Shown here: positions 1 through 8,366 of the stretch, one piece after another | Position numbering within the stretch: the first letter of the stretch is position 1 | Layout: each line of letters starts with the position of its first letter | Origin: Verrucomicrobiota bacterium | GTDB lineage: Bacteria; Verrucomicrobiota; Verrucomicrobiia; JADLBR01 | DNA length: 38,663 bases | Direction of reading: 5' to 3' | NCBI GenBank assembly: GCA_029560585.1 | Contig: JAKQKQ010000205.1 | Location: forward strand, 1 to 38,663 | Program-made: the position numbers and the translations under genes | Notes under the pieces: generated by a model | The model's database searches: none | Told to the model about the DNA's origin: nothing | The model's input: the letters and a program-made list of their open reading frames with translations, nothing else

Positions 1-1
1 C

Positions 2-526
2 GTGGTGAAGACGGCCGGCATCAGCGAGGGATTCAAGGCATACTGCGGCGCCAGCTTCGTTTTCGAAGGGCCGTGCGTGATCTTCGAGAGTCAGGACGAC
101 GCGTGCGAGGGCATTCTCGGGGGCAAGGTGCGGGCGGGCGACGTGGTCGTCATCCGGAACGAGGGGCCGCGCGGGGGACCGGGGATGCAGGAGATGCTTT
201 CGCCGACGAGCTACATCGTGGGCATGGGGCTTGGGGACAAGGTGGCGCTGGTGACCGATGGTCGATTCAGCGGTGGTACGGCGGGCGCCTGCATCGGGCA
301 CGTGTCGCCGGAGGCTGCCGAGGGTGGTCCGATCGCCTTGTTGCGAAATGGGGACAGAATTCGGATCGATTTCCCCAATCGGCGGATGGATATCCTGGTC
401 GCTGAGACGGAGCTAGCGGAGCGGCGGCAAGCCTGGCATCCCGAACGGCGTGAACTTTCCGGCTGGCTGGCCCGATACCAGAAGATGGTCAGCAACGCGA
501 GCCAGGGTGGGGTGATGGTGGCGTAG
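2..526 (+). CDS. ilvD: Dihydroxy-acid dehydratase, C-terminal part (cut by window edge)
   Basis: The C-terminal 174 residues of an IlvD/Edd-family dehydratase. The family enzyme converts 2,3-dihydroxy-3-methylbutanoate (or -pentanoate) to the 2-keto acid in valine, isoleucine and leucine synthesis, in the cytoplasm, using an Fe-S cluster. Visible family motifs are [11 protein letters not shown] (about residues 55-65 of the fragment), TDGRFSGGT (85-93) and GHVSPEA (99-105). The reading frame is open to the first base, so the true start and the N-terminal Fe-S cysteines lie outside the window. Phosphogluconate dehydratase and sugar-acid dehydratases share the fold, but the [20 protein letters not shown] stretch fits IlvD best. 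The gene converges on the sulfotransferase. Confidence 0.93.
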   Translation: MVKTAGISEGFKAYCGASFVFEGPCVIFESQDDACEGILGGKVRAGDVVVIRNEGPRGGPGMQEMLSPTSYIVGMGLGDKVALVTDGRFSGGTAGACIGHVSPEAAEGGPIALLRNGDRIRIDFPNRRMDILVAETELAERRQAWHPERRELSGWLARYQKMVSNASQGGVMVA

Positions 527-534
527 GAGGCACT

Positions 535-576
535 GGCGGTTCGCCGGAGGCACCGGAAAGCACTGGGGCGAACGCC
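535..576. terminator. Possible bidirectional hairpin between convergent genes
   Basis: GGCGGTTCGCC at 535-545 can pair with GGCGAACGCC at 567-576, with one bulged base, around a 21-nt loop. It lies between the ilvD stop and the stop of the minus-strand sulfotransferase gene. There is no T-tract, so a terminator role rests only on position and symmetry. Confidence 0.25.
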
Positions 577-593
577 GGGGGCTGGGCCGCGAC

Positions 594-1457
594 TCAGGCC
601 TTTGGATTTTCCCACCGGGATTTGCCGAGGTTGCCGTACACCTCGCGTGCGTTGTAGCGCATGATGTGCGGCGATAGGGCGGCGGCGAGAACCCACTCGT
701 TCCGGTAGAGCCAGCGGGGATCGTACAGGATCTGACGGTTCTTTTTGGGGTCGAGGCGCATTCGATTTCCGCGCAGGGCATGGCTTGCGGTGCGCGAGAT
801 ATCGCTCATGGAGGGATAGGGTTCGAGGCCGAGGAAGTCGGTCATGCGGCGGACGGAATCCATGGGCGCGAGGCAGAGTTCATCGTAACCCAGGGTCATG
901 AGGGGAACCCCGGCCCCCACGAATTGGCGACGGATGTGCCGATTTTCGAGATACCATTGCCAGAAGAGTACGAGCATTGGGCGGATCGGGAAATGCTTGG
1001 CGCGATCGCGGTCGCTGCGGGACACGACGAATGCGCGCACGTCTTTGATCAGGTGGATGGCGCGAATGTCCGTGCCTGGCGAGATGGAGCGGATCGTGTT
1101 GATGGTCCGGAGTCGATCTTTGGAATTCTTGGAGATATCGACCGGGATGCTGTCGGGCCCGAAGACGGTGGCAAAGGTTTCGAGGACCGGGCGGTATCGC
1201 ACCTCCGGGGGCGGATTCGGGGCGGAGCGGATGGATTGGGCGACGGGGCCCCAGAATCGGCACTCAGCGGCATTCTGGCCGCACGTGCAGCGCGCATCGG
1301 ACGGGTTCGACTTGCGCCTGCTGAGCCAGCCGGTGGCGGAGAATACCTCGCCGAGGCCGATGATCTTCGGGTGTCCGCCGAGAATGAGATCGAGGAGCGT
1401 GGAGCCGGAGTGCCCGAGGCATGTCACGACGATGGCGCGGTCAACGAGGGGGGTCAT
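594..1457 (-). CDS. Sulfotransferase family protein
   Basis: About 287 residues. The N-terminus carries a 5'-phosphosulfate-binding P-loop-like motif, CLGHSGSTLLDLILGGHP, typical of PAPS-dependent sulfotransferases. A segment around VSRSDRDRAKHF may hold the 3'-phosphate-binding serine. Such enzymes transfer sulfate from PAPS to carbohydrate, lipid or protein acceptors; the acceptor cannot be read from sequence. CTCGQNAAEC, about 60 residues in, is a cysteine cluster seen in some sulfotransferases of environmental bacteria. The ATG at 1457 is chosen; an in-frame TTG at 1472 directly after AGGA would add five residues. It is divergent from the LacI-type regulator and convergent with ilvD. Confidence 0.8.
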   Translation of the reverse strand: MTPLVDRAIVVTCLGHSGSTLLDLILGGHPKIIGLGEVFSATGWLSRRKSNPSDARCTCGQNAAECRFWGPVAQSIRSAPNPPPEVRYRPVLETFATVFGPDSIPVDISKNSKDRLRTINTIRSISPGTDIRAIHLIKDVRAFVVSRSDRDRAKHFPIRPMLVLFWQWYLENRHIRRQFVGAGVPLMTLGYDELCLAPMDSVRRMTDFLGLEPYPSMSDISRTASHALRGNRMRLDPKKNRQILYDPRWLYRNEWVLAAALSPHIMRYNAREVYGNLGKSRWENPKA

Positions 1458-1580
1458 GCGTTGCTGTGCCAATCCTATGATGTGCCGGGGTGCGTTGTCG
1501 ATGCCCGGTGGGCGGGCGGTCCGACAGTTTACAGGATAATGTGGTCATCTGGCCGCGCTTTGTGGTAGGTTAAACGGTTG

Positions 1581-2657
1581 ATGAAGGGGATGAAAGGACG
1601 GCCGACTTTGCGTCATGTCGCAAAACGCGCCGGGGTGTCTATCCAGACAGTCTCCGGGGTTTTGAACCATCGTTCGGATCTGTGGTGCTCCGAGGCCACA
1701 ATCGAGCGGGTGAGACAGGCCGTGGAGGAACTGGATTATCGGCCCAATGCCGCGGCGCGGGGACTGAGACTGGGCACGTTTCAGACCGCCGGGCTTCTCG
1801 TGGAGGACGTGACCAATCCGCACTATATGAATTTCGCGCGGGAGTTGCGGCGGGCGCTGACCGCGCAGGGCTACTCGCTGGTGATCGAGGATGGGGAACT
1901 ATCGCTGAAGGCGGGAAGCATGGCGCTCGAGAATCTCGCGCGGCAGAATATCGATGGCCTATTCGTGATGGCGACCGCGGACGGGCGATTCAAGAGGCTG
2001 TTCGACGGGATCGAGCGGGTGGGGCTGCCTCTGGTGTTTGTCGGGGGGAGGGCGCACCGGCATGGGGACTGCGTGGACCTGGATTACGTCTCGGGATTCC
2101 GCGACGTGGCCCGTCATCTGGCGGATCTGGGGCATCGGAGGGTTGGGTTTGTGTGCGGTTTGCCAGAGGGCGAGAAGATGGCGTCGCGCAAGAGACTTTA
2201 CGCGGCCGCCATTCGGTCGGCGGGTCTCCATTTCTACCCCGCCCTTTTCCGCGAGTGCGAGCCCTCGTGCGCGGGTGCGGCGAGCGCCGCGAGTGATCTG
2301 CTGCGGGATGGGGTGGGCTCGCGCCCGACGGCCATTATCGCGGTGAATGATCTGTTGGCCATCGGGGTGGTGCGCGCCGCGCAAGAACTCGGTCTCCACG
2401 TGCCGCGCGACGTGTCGGTGGTGGGCAATGATAACCTCAGCATCGCGGCGTATCAGTCGGTGGCCCTGACGACACTGTCGGCGCCCCTGAGGCAGTTGGC
2501 GGCGGCGGCGGCAGACTGCTTTTTTGCCCGCAGGCGGACCGGGGAAGCAAACGCCAGTCGGGTGACATTGAGCCGAAAGATCCCCGTCGAATTTGTGCCG
2601 AGGGAATCCACCGGTCCCGTCGGCCCGGCGGCCCGCCAGGCTCCGTCAGCCTGCTAG
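1581..2657 (+). CDS. LacI-family transcriptional regulator
   Basis: About 358 residues. The N-terminal helix-turn-helix reads TLRHVAKRAGVSIQTVSGVLNHR, followed by the hinge-helix segment YRPNAAARGLRLG. A periplasmic-binding-protein-like sensor domain begins near LGTFQTAGLLVEDVTNPHY, with the usual PTAIIAVNDLLAIGVVRAAQ and VPRDVSVVGNDN motifs. Such proteins repress sugar-use genes until a sugar effector binds. The start is uncertain: TTG 1578, ATG 1581 and ATG 1590 are all in frame, and none has an ideal ribosome-binding site. The upstream bases around 1571-1579 hold a short AAC-G-GTT dyad that could be an autoregulatory half-operator, but this is weak. The target genes are unknown. Confidence 0.9.
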   Translation: MKGMKGRPTLRHVAKRAGVSIQTVSGVLNHRSDLWCSEATIERVRQAVEELDYRPNAAARGLRLGTFQTAGLLVEDVTNPHYMNFARELRRALTAQGYSLVIEDGELSLKAGSMALENLARQNIDGLFVMATADGRFKRLFDGIERVGLPLVFVGGRAHRHGDCVDLDYVSGFRDVARHLADLGHRRVGFVCGLPEGEKMASRKRLYAAAIRSAGLHFYPALFRECEPSCAGAASAASDLLRDGVGSRPTAIIAVNDLLAIGVVRAAQELGLHVPRDVSVVGNDNLSIAAYQSVALTTLSAPLRQLAAAAADCFFARRRTGEANASRVTLSRKIPVEFVPRESTGPVGPAARQAPSAC

Positions 2658-2724
2658 GAATCTGCCGGACTCAGGCCGACAGGCGCCTCTGGCAAAACCG
2701 CCTGTTTGTTTGAAGGTGAAGGAG

Positions 2725-3900
2725 TCAGACACCGACTCCCGCGCCATAGCGCTGCCGGTATCGGCCCGGCGGGCAGCCCTTGCGCTGGTGGAATAAGCGG
2801 CAGAAGTACTGGACGGACGCGAAGCCGCTCTCGCGCGCGACATCTGCCACGGGGAGATCGCCCGTCCGGAGCAGGTGCTCGGCGCGATCGAGCTGCGAGC
2901 CGAGGATTTCCTTGTGAACGGTCTTGCCGAGGATCTTTCGGAATCGCCCCTCGAGGGTGCTGACACTGACGCCCGTGTGTTTCGCCACATCGTTGACCTG
3001 GATTCGGTCCATGACGCGACTGTGGATGAATGTGACAGCGGCAGCGATGAGGGGATCGCGCGAATGGAAGACCGAGGTGGACGCGCGGGCCTCCAGGCCA
3101 ACCGGCGGAATCACGCGGCTGAGGGGCGCCTTCTGCCCGCGCAGCAGCATGTCCAGTGTCCTGGCCGCCTCCCAGCCGACGCCCTCGGCATCTTGAATCA
3201 CGCTGGACAGCGGGGGGTTCGCGAAAGAACACATCAGGGGGTCGTTATCGACGCCCACGACCGCCACGTCGGTCGGGACACGGAGACCGCTAATCCTGCA
3301 GGCTTCGAGGACATGGCGCGCTCGAACGTCATCGGCGGCAAAAAGACCGATGGGGGGCGTGAGGGAAACGAGCCACTTGCGGATCTCGTCCAGCATCGTG
3401 TCCCAGTCCCTCGCCTCGCCCCGCGACCCGGCGTATGTGTCGCAAGTCAGGCGCGACGCCTGGAGTGCGGAGGCGAACGCCTCGCCACGCTCCTTCGACC
3501 AGCCGTTGATGGCGTCGGTGCGATAGCCGCAGTAGGCGAAACTCGGGCAGGCGCGCTCCAGAAGGTGGGTGGCCGCCAGTCGGGCGACGCCGGGGTTGTC
3601 GGTGAAAACGTAGGGAGCGCGGGGCAAGAGGCGCCGACCGCCATAGCCGCCTCCCACGCCGACGACGGGGACCGCGGCGTGGCGCAGCGCGGCGGCGATC
3701 CGCGCATCGTCCAGATTGGCAATGACGCCATCGCCATGCCACGAGCGAAACTTTGGCACGCGCTGCGCGGGCTCGTCCTCGAGATAGATGCTCCAGCGGT
3801 CCCGGCGTCGGCCGTCCAGGTAACGTGCGATCCCGGCGGCGACCTTCCGGTCATAGTCCTTGTTGACGTCGAGGATAAGGGCAATCCGAAGCGTGCTCAT
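2725..3900 (-). CDS. XylR-type regulator (sugar-binding domain plus AraC HTH)
   Basis: About 391 residues from the ATG at 3900. The N-terminal two thirds is a LacI-type periplasmic-binding fold (RIALILDVNKDYDRKVAAGI, later VFTDNPGVARLAATHLLERA and VPTDVAVVGVDNDPLMC). Residues from about 285 form an AraC/XylS double helix-turn-helix (IQVNDVAKHTGVSVSTLEGRFRK and VADVARESGFASVQYFCRLFHQ). This is the architecture of E. coli XylR, a sugar-responsive activator, and is widespread in PVC bacteria. The ATG at 3900 is preferred over 3951 because homology begins at RIALIL. A perfect dyad lies 5-22 nt upstream of this start. It ends tail-to-tail with the LacI-type gene, 67 bp apart. Confidence 0.9.
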   Translation of the reverse strand: MSTLRIALILDVNKDYDRKVAAGIARYLDGRRRDRWSIYLEDEPAQRVPKFRSWHGDGVIANLDDARIAAALRHAAVPVVGVGGGYGGRRLLPRAPYVFTDNPGVARLAATHLLERACPSFAYCGYRTDAINGWSKERGEAFASALQASRLTCDTYAGSRGEARDWDTMLDEIRKWLVSLTPPIGLFAADDVRARHVLEACRISGLRVPTDVAVVGVDNDPLMCSFANPPLSSVIQDAEGVGWEAARTLDMLLRGQKAPLSRVIPPVGLEARASTSVFHSRDPLIAAAVTFIHSRVMDRIQVNDVAKHTGVSVSTLEGRFRKILGKTVHKEILGSQLDRAEHLLRTGDLPVADVARESGFASVQYFCRLFHQRKGCPPGRYRQRYGAGVGV

Positions 3901-3904
3901 CGTT

Positions 3905-3922
3905 CCATGCTGCATAGCATGG
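3905..3922. promoter_or_regulatory. Perfect dyad upstream of the XylR-type gene
   Basis: CCATGCT-GCAT-AGCATGG is a perfect 7-bp inverted repeat with a 4-nt centre, located 5 nt upstream of the chosen start of the XylR-type regulator. The position suits an autoregulatory operator or an mRNA hairpin covering the ribosome-binding site. The function is inferred from position only. Confidence 0.4.
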
Positions 3923-3984
3923 TCTGTTAGAAAATACAACTCCTTGGGCAAGGTTTGTGTCGGGCCTCGGGCCGCGCGGGCGTC

Positions 3985-4336
3985 TTAACGCGCGGGTCCG
4001 CCGGGTGATTCGTGGGGAGGCTTCTGCGGGCGCGATTGCTTTTGGATTGCGGTGGCAGAGCGAAGCGACGACACTGCTTCAGCACCGGGCGGGACGCCGG
4101 CTTCGCCGGTCGCTGATAGCGGCGGCGACGCCGCTGCTCTCCAAGACGCGAGGGGCGGGACTTTTTGGAGTGCGGCGCGCGAACGCGCCGCTTTGGCCGT
4201 TAGTCCGGCACAGGCCAAACGGTGGCGCCGTCCGGCGGTTGCCGGGCTCTGCCACCGCAGTCCAAAACCCTCCCGGCCCGGATTCTGGGTCGGGGCACGA
4301 TCCGCACCCGCGAAAAGTGCCCGAAGTTTCTCGCTA
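3985..4336. repeat. Dispersed palindromic element, copy A (long, nested)
   Basis: The outer arms TTTTGGATTGCGGTGGC (4040-4056) and GCCACCGCAGTCCAAAA (4251-4267) are inverted, with one mismatch. Beyond the right arm, the sequence to the TTTCTCGCTAG end matches copies B and C. The loop of about 194 bp holds a second module (about 4125-4226) that also occurs at 38240-38345, next to a partial D copy. It fills the gap between the sugar dehydrogenase gene and the XylR-type gene, and no gene was recognised in this gap. The left boundary is diverged and approximate. Confidence 0.75.
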
Positions 4337-5368
4337 GGCGACGGGGACAGATTGGCCCGTGCGGACGGATTTTTCCTCCGCCTCGCAGATCTGGACGGCG
4401 GCGAGCCCATCGGCTTCGGTGACGATGGTGGGCTTGCGGCCGGCGAGGGCGGCCGAGACCGCATGGCGGAGTTCGGTCTCATAGCCGTCTGGGCCCGGGC
4501 AGGTGATCGTGCGCGGGGGTTCCCCTTCGGCGAAGAGCTTGAGGGCATCGGCGCCTCGGGCGATATCATAGTCGGCGGTGGCTCGCTCGAAATTGACGGT
4601 GTATGACATGTTGAAGCCGAAGCCCTTGGTCATGGCCCAGGACCCCTCCGCGTGGACGGCGGCGCCGGAGGCGACCTCGTACTGGGTGACGACGTGATCG
4701 ATGGCGCCGCTCAGCTTGCTGTATCCGCGCGAGCACACAGTCTTTGGTTTGCCGAAGCAGAACTGCACAAAGTCCGTGTCGTGGATGTGCAGGTCGAGGA
4801 GGGCGCCGCCGGACTTGGAGCCATCCATGAAGTTGCCCCAGCCCGGGGGTTCGGCCACGCGGCGGAAGCGTGCGGCAAGGACGCGCCCGTGGGTTTTCTC
4901 TTCGATGGTTTTCTTGAGCCATGCCCACTCGGGCCAGAAGCGGATGCACATGGCGGGCATGAGGAAACCGCGGGCGCCCCTGGCGGCATCGATCATCTGC
5001 TGGCAGAGGGCGCTGGTGCGGGCCATGGGCTTCTCGCAGACGACGTGCTTGCCGGCGCGCAGCGCCGCGATCGCGATGTCGGGGTGCAAGTGGGTAGGCA
5101 CGCAGATATCGATCAGGTCGATCGCGGGATTCGACAGGAGGTCGTGGTAGTCCTTGATCGCCTTGGTGCGGGACATGTCGAGTTTCACGGTCTGGCCGTC
5201 TCCGACGTTGCCCTGGATGCCCGAGAAATCTCCGTTCTCGGGGAGGCGGACGGCATCGCAGATGGCGGCGATGCGCGCCTCGGCGATCTTCATGTAGGCC
5301 TTGATGTGGGTGAGGCCCATGAACCCGCACCCCACGATGGCGACGTTAACTTCCTTCTTTTGAGTCAT
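4334..5368 (-). CDS. Gfo/Idh/MocA-family oxidoreductase
   Basis: 344 residues. The N-terminal Rossmann motif VAIVGCGFMG (9-18) binds NAD(P). CEKP (111-114) carries the family's catalytic lysine, and GGALLDLHIHDTDF (187-200) is the conserved C-terminal substrate/active-site segment. Members oxidise sugars, inositols or sugar acids; the substrate here is unknown. The ATG has AGGA about 10 nt upstream. The gene lies about 65 bp downstream of the sugar isomerase-like gene on the same strand, so the two probably form one transcript for sugar conversion. Its TAG stop sits inside the terminal CTAG of repeat copy A. Confidence 0.92.
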   Translation of the reverse strand: MTQKKEVNVAIVGCGFMGLTHIKAYMKIAEARIAAICDAVRLPENGDFSGIQGNVGDGQTVKLDMSRTKAIKDYHDLLSNPAIDLIDICVPTHLHPDIAIAALRAGKHVVCEKPMARTSALCQQMIDAARGARGFLMPAMCIRFWPEWAWLKKTIEEKTHGRVLAARFRRVAEPPGWGNFMDGSKSGGALLDLHIHDTDFVQFCFGKPKTVCSRGYSKLSGAIDHVVTQYEVASGAAVHAEGSWAMTKGFGFNMSYTVNFERATADYDIARGADALKLFAEGEPPRTITCPGPDGYETELRHAVSAALAGRKPTIVTEADGLAAVQICEAEEKSVRTGQSVPVA

Positions 5369-5433
5369 GATAATCGTGTCCTTTCCTTGGGTTGGCTTGC
5401 GTTCCGGTGGGCTTCCCTGGGCCCAACGGGCCG

Positions 5434-6261
5434 CTAGGCGATGCGCCCGACGAATTCTTTTGCGGTTCCGATGTCGGCGATGCGGTTGTCACCGGCCTCG
5501 CGTTCGATGCAGAGATCGCCCTTGAAACCGATCTCCTGGAGCGTCTTGAAGAATGCCTTCCAGTCGACTTGGCCAGTTCCGACGGGGACCTCATCGCCCC
5601 AGGTGCCGGGGACCTTCGTGAGGTTGGCGTCCTTGATGTGGACGTTCTTGACGATGGGGCCGAGGGTTCGGAGGGCATCGATGGGATTGCCCTTGGCGTA
5701 GAGGATCATGTTGGCGGGGTCGAAGTTGGCGCCGACGTTCGGGCGGCCGAGGTGGCCGATGAATTCCTTGAGGCAGGGCGCGGTCTCTTGGCCGGTCTCA
5801 AAGGCCAGGTCGATCCCTTCTTCGGCATAATAGTCGGCGATTTGGCGCAGGCGGTTGATGAGCTTGTTGAATGCGGGATCGGAGGGTTCATCGGGGAGGA
5901 AACCGGCGTGGAACATGACGAGCTTGAGGCCGAGGTCCGCGGCGATGGCGGCATCCTCACGGATGTTCTTCCAGTTCTGGTCCCACGTGGCATCGGGCAC
6001 GACACCGCCGGTCACGCGGATGGAGTCCAGGGTAGAATAATCTTCGCCGATGGTCCGGAACATCCCGGAGACCGGCTCGATGCCCGCGGCGCGGAGGGCT
6101 TCGCCGACCTTGCCCCAGACGGCCGGCTCTTCCCGGATGGGGTCGAGGGCGATCTGGATGCGGTTGAGGCCGATGGTTCGGAGGGCCCCGATGAGTTCTT
6201 TGGGGTCGGCGGGCTGAAGTGACCAGCTGCAGACGGCGAGTTTTTGCGAGAGATTACCCAT
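5434..6261 (-). CDS. Sugar phosphate isomerase/epimerase-like TIM barrel
   Basis: 275 residues of the AP-endonuclease-2/xylose-isomerase-like fold. The expected metal-site residues are E155 (AFETGQET), D181 (ANFDPANM), H208 (NVHIKDAN) and E253 (CIERE). Relatives include hydroxypyruvate isomerase, inosose dehydratase and keto-sugar 3-epimerases; the specific reaction is not determined. It is first in a probable two-gene unit with the Gfo/Idh/MocA dehydrogenase, a common pairing in sugar and inositol catabolism. It is divergent from the PIG-L deacetylase gene across about 110 bp. Confidence 0.88.
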   Translation of the reverse strand: MGNLSQKLAVCSWSLQPADPKELIGALRTIGLNRIQIALDPIREEPAVWGKVGEALRAAGIEPVSGMFRTIGEDYSTLDSIRVTGGVVPDATWDQNWKNIREDAAIAADLGLKLVMFHAGFLPDEPSDPAFNKLINRLRQIADYYAEEGIDLAFETGQETAPCLKEFIGHLGRPNVGANFDPANMILYAKGNPIDALRTLGPIVKNVHIKDANLTKVPGTWGDEVPVGTGQVDWKAFFKTLQEIGFKGDLCIEREAGDNRIADIGTAKEFVGRIA

Positions 6262-6372
6262 GGGGGAAAAGCTAGTGGGGGATTTCGCGGGGCGTCAAGG
6301 GGCTTTTCGGGAGAGGTTTGGGGCTTGTCACCGGAATGGCGATAGTGTTAACTGCCATTGTAGGAATTTGCT

Positions 6373-7200
6373 ATGGCTGGTGAAACGGAGTATGGCGTGG
6401 AGTCGGGCGGCGGTCGGCGGGCGATGGCCATTTGCGCGCATCCAGACGACATCGAGTTCGTGGCGGCGGGTACGCTCCTGTTGCTCAAGCGGGAGGGGTT
6501 CGAGATCCATTACATGAACCTGCTGAATGGGGATTGTGGCTCGGAGGTCACGTCGCGGGAGGAGACCGCGAGGATCCGCGAGGGCGAGGGCCGGCGGTCG
6601 GCGGAGGTGTTGGGGGCGGTGTTTCACCCGAGCCTGTGCGGCGATCTGGTGGTGACCTACGACATTGGCCTGCTGCGGCGGCTGGCCGCCGTGGTGCGCG
6701 AGGTGAGGCCGGCGATCATGCTGACGCACTATCTCGAGGACTACATGGAGGATCACATGACGACGGCGCGCCTGGTGACCAGCGCGGTCTTCGGGAGGGC
6801 GTGCCAGAATTTTGCGACGGAGCCGCCGCGGGGGCACTGGACGGGGGATTGCGCGCTATACCACGCGATGCCGACGGGGTTGTGTGACCGAGTGCGTCGG
6901 CGGATAAGGCCGGGGGCCTACGCGGACACGACATCGGTGCACGACGTCAAGCGCAGGGCGTTGGAGTCGCACGAGAGCCAGCGCGCGTGGCTGGACAGTT
7001 CGCAGGGCCTGGGTTGCTATGTTTCGACGATGGACGCGATGTCGGAGGAGGTGGGGCGGATGTCTGGCCGATTCCGGCACGCGGAGGGCTGGACTCGCCA
7101 TTTGCATCGGGGCTACACGGCAGTCGACGAAGACCCATTGACCAAGATCCTCGGCGCCCGGTACTTCATCGATCCGGAGTTTGAAAAACTCACGCAGTAA
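6373..7200 (+). CDS. PIG-L/LmbE-family deacetylase
   Basis: 275 residues. AHPDD at 22-26 and HYLEDYMEDHMTT at 119-131 are the zinc-binding and catalytic motifs of the family, which removes N-acetyl groups from amino-sugar conjugates such as GlcNAc-inositol or GlcNAc-malate. AGGA lies 8 nt before the ATG. No signal peptide is visible, so it is probably cytoplasmic. Twenty-two bases downstream begins a glucosamine-6-phosphate-isomerase-like gene. Deacetylation followed by deamination or isomerisation of an amino sugar is therefore a reasonable joint role, though inferred from context. Confidence 0.9.
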   Translation: MAGETEYGVESGGGRRAMAICAHPDDIEFVAAGTLLLLKREGFEIHYMNLLNGDCGSEVTSREETARIREGEGRRSAEVLGAVFHPSLCGDLVVTYDIGLLRRLAAVVREVRPAIMLTHYLEDYMEDHMTTARLVTSAVFGRACQNFATEPPRGHWTGDCALYHAMPTGLCDRVRRRIRPGAYADTTSVHDVKRRALESHESQRAWLDSSQGLGCYVSTMDAMSEEVGRMSGRFRHAEGWTRHLHRGYTAVDEDPLTKILGARYFIDPEFEKLTQ

Positions 7201-7222
7201 AATCCAAGGGAGATAAAGACAC

Positions 7223-8152
7223 ATGCCACGCAAATTGAGCCACATCGCACCGGACTGGTGGGACTACACGACGCTGGAGGGCGACCTCATCAACGACGCG
7301 GCGAGGTTGACTGACCGGGATCTGGAGGAGCTTTCGCGGCCGGGGTTCAAGGTGGTGATGTACGAGACGCTGGAGGATTTCTATCTGGCGGAGGCGCTGG
7401 AATACATCGGCGCGTGGCGGCAGGCAACGGCGGACAAGCCGGCGGGCATCTGTGGGCCTATCGGGCCGACGGAGCAATTGCCCCTGGTGGCGCGCCTGGT
7501 CAACGAGCTTGGGATCAGCCTGCGGCACGCGCACTTCTGGGGGATGGACGAGTGGTACCATGACGACCGCGAGGTGCCGATGAGCCATCCGCTGTCGTTC
7601 GAGCGCGCGGACCGCGAGCTGTGTTTTGGCCGCATCCGGAAGGAACTGGCGATGCCCGAGGCGAACCTGCATTTCCCGAAGGCCGAGACGGGCACCTACA
7701 CGAAGAGCTGGGATGGCGTGCGGTGCGTCGTGATGCAGGGGGGGCAGGGCGACATCAAGCACTGGGCGTTCAACGATCCGCCGAAGCGGGAGGGCAAATA
7801 CAAAGACAACCCGCCGAAGCCCGAGGAATACCGCGCGCTGGGGACACGGGTCGTGGACCTGCACCCCGTGACGCTGGCCCAGAACGCCCGGACTTCCGGG
7901 GGCGGCAACATCACCATGGTGCCGGCCAAGGCGATCACGGTCGGGCCGCGCGAGACTTGGAGGGCGGAGAAGGTTTCGATCTGGCAGGCGGGGGCGCACG
8001 ACAACGCGCTCGGGCAGCGGCTCACGGCGCTCATGATCTCAAAGCGGATCCCGGATTCGGCGGTGCCGATGTCGCTGCTGGCGGACCACCCGAACGTGCA
8101 GTTTAACTACTATCGTGGCGGATTGGGTTCCTGCGCGGTTGAGATGCATTGA
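7223..8152 (+). CDS. NagB-like glucosamine-6-phosphate isomerase/deaminase family protein
   Basis: 309 residues. It has the NagB/phosphogluconolactonase-type signature MDEW (108-111, equivalent to the MDEY of NagB). The [14 protein letters not shown] segment (173-186) corresponds to GxGxDGHIAFNEP of NagB. D177 and H180 of the catalytic dyad are kept, but the surrounding glycine is changed and the final Glu is Asp. True NagB is about 260 residues, so this is a longer, divergent member that may act on a different amino sugar. It has a good ribosome-binding site (GGGAG, about 9 nt). It probably forms an operon with the preceding PIG-L deacetylase gene and ends next to repeat copy B. Confidence 0.82.
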   Translation: MPRKLSHIAPDWWDYTTLEGDLINDAARLTDRDLEELSRPGFKVVMYETLEDFYLAEALEYIGAWRQATADKPAGICGPIGPTEQLPLVARLVNELGISLRHAHFWGMDEWYHDDREVPMSHPLSFERADRELCFGRIRKELAMPEANLHFPKAETGTYTKSWDGVRCVVMQGGQGDIKHWAFNDPPKREGKYKDNPPKPEEYRALGTRVVDLHPVTLAQNARTSGGGNITMVPAKAITVGPRETWRAEKVSIWQAGAHDNALGQRLTALMISKRIPDSAVPMSLLADHPNVQFNYYRGGLGSCAVEMH

Positions 8153-8173
8153 CGCGCTGGCGGGGAGTGGGGT

Positions 8174-8366
8174 GCGCTAGCCAGGAGCTTCGGGCGCTGT
8201 TCGCGGGCGCGACTCATGCCCCGACCCAGGATCCGGGCCGAGAGGGTTTTGGACTGCGGTGGCGCCGTCCGGCGGTTGCCGGACTCTGCCACCGCAGTCC
8301 AAAACGGCACCGCCCTCGGGAGTTTCATCATGAATAATCCGGCGCGTGGACGACTCTGGCTAGCGC
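8174..8366. repeat. Dispersed palindromic element, copy B (compact, with terminal inverted repeats)
   Basis: The ends are a perfect 11-bp inverted repeat: GCGCTAGCCAG at 8174-8184 and CTGGCTAGCGC at 8356-8366. Inside are 17-bp perfect inverted arms, TTTTGGACTGCGGTGGC (8247-8263) and GCCACCGCAGTCCAAAA (8288-8304). It lies between the convergent NagB-like and LRR-protein genes. The TAG stop of the LRR gene is part of the right terminal CTAG. It can form a large hairpin and may act as a bidirectional terminator. Copy C resembles its reverse complement across nearly the whole length. Confidence 0.85.
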
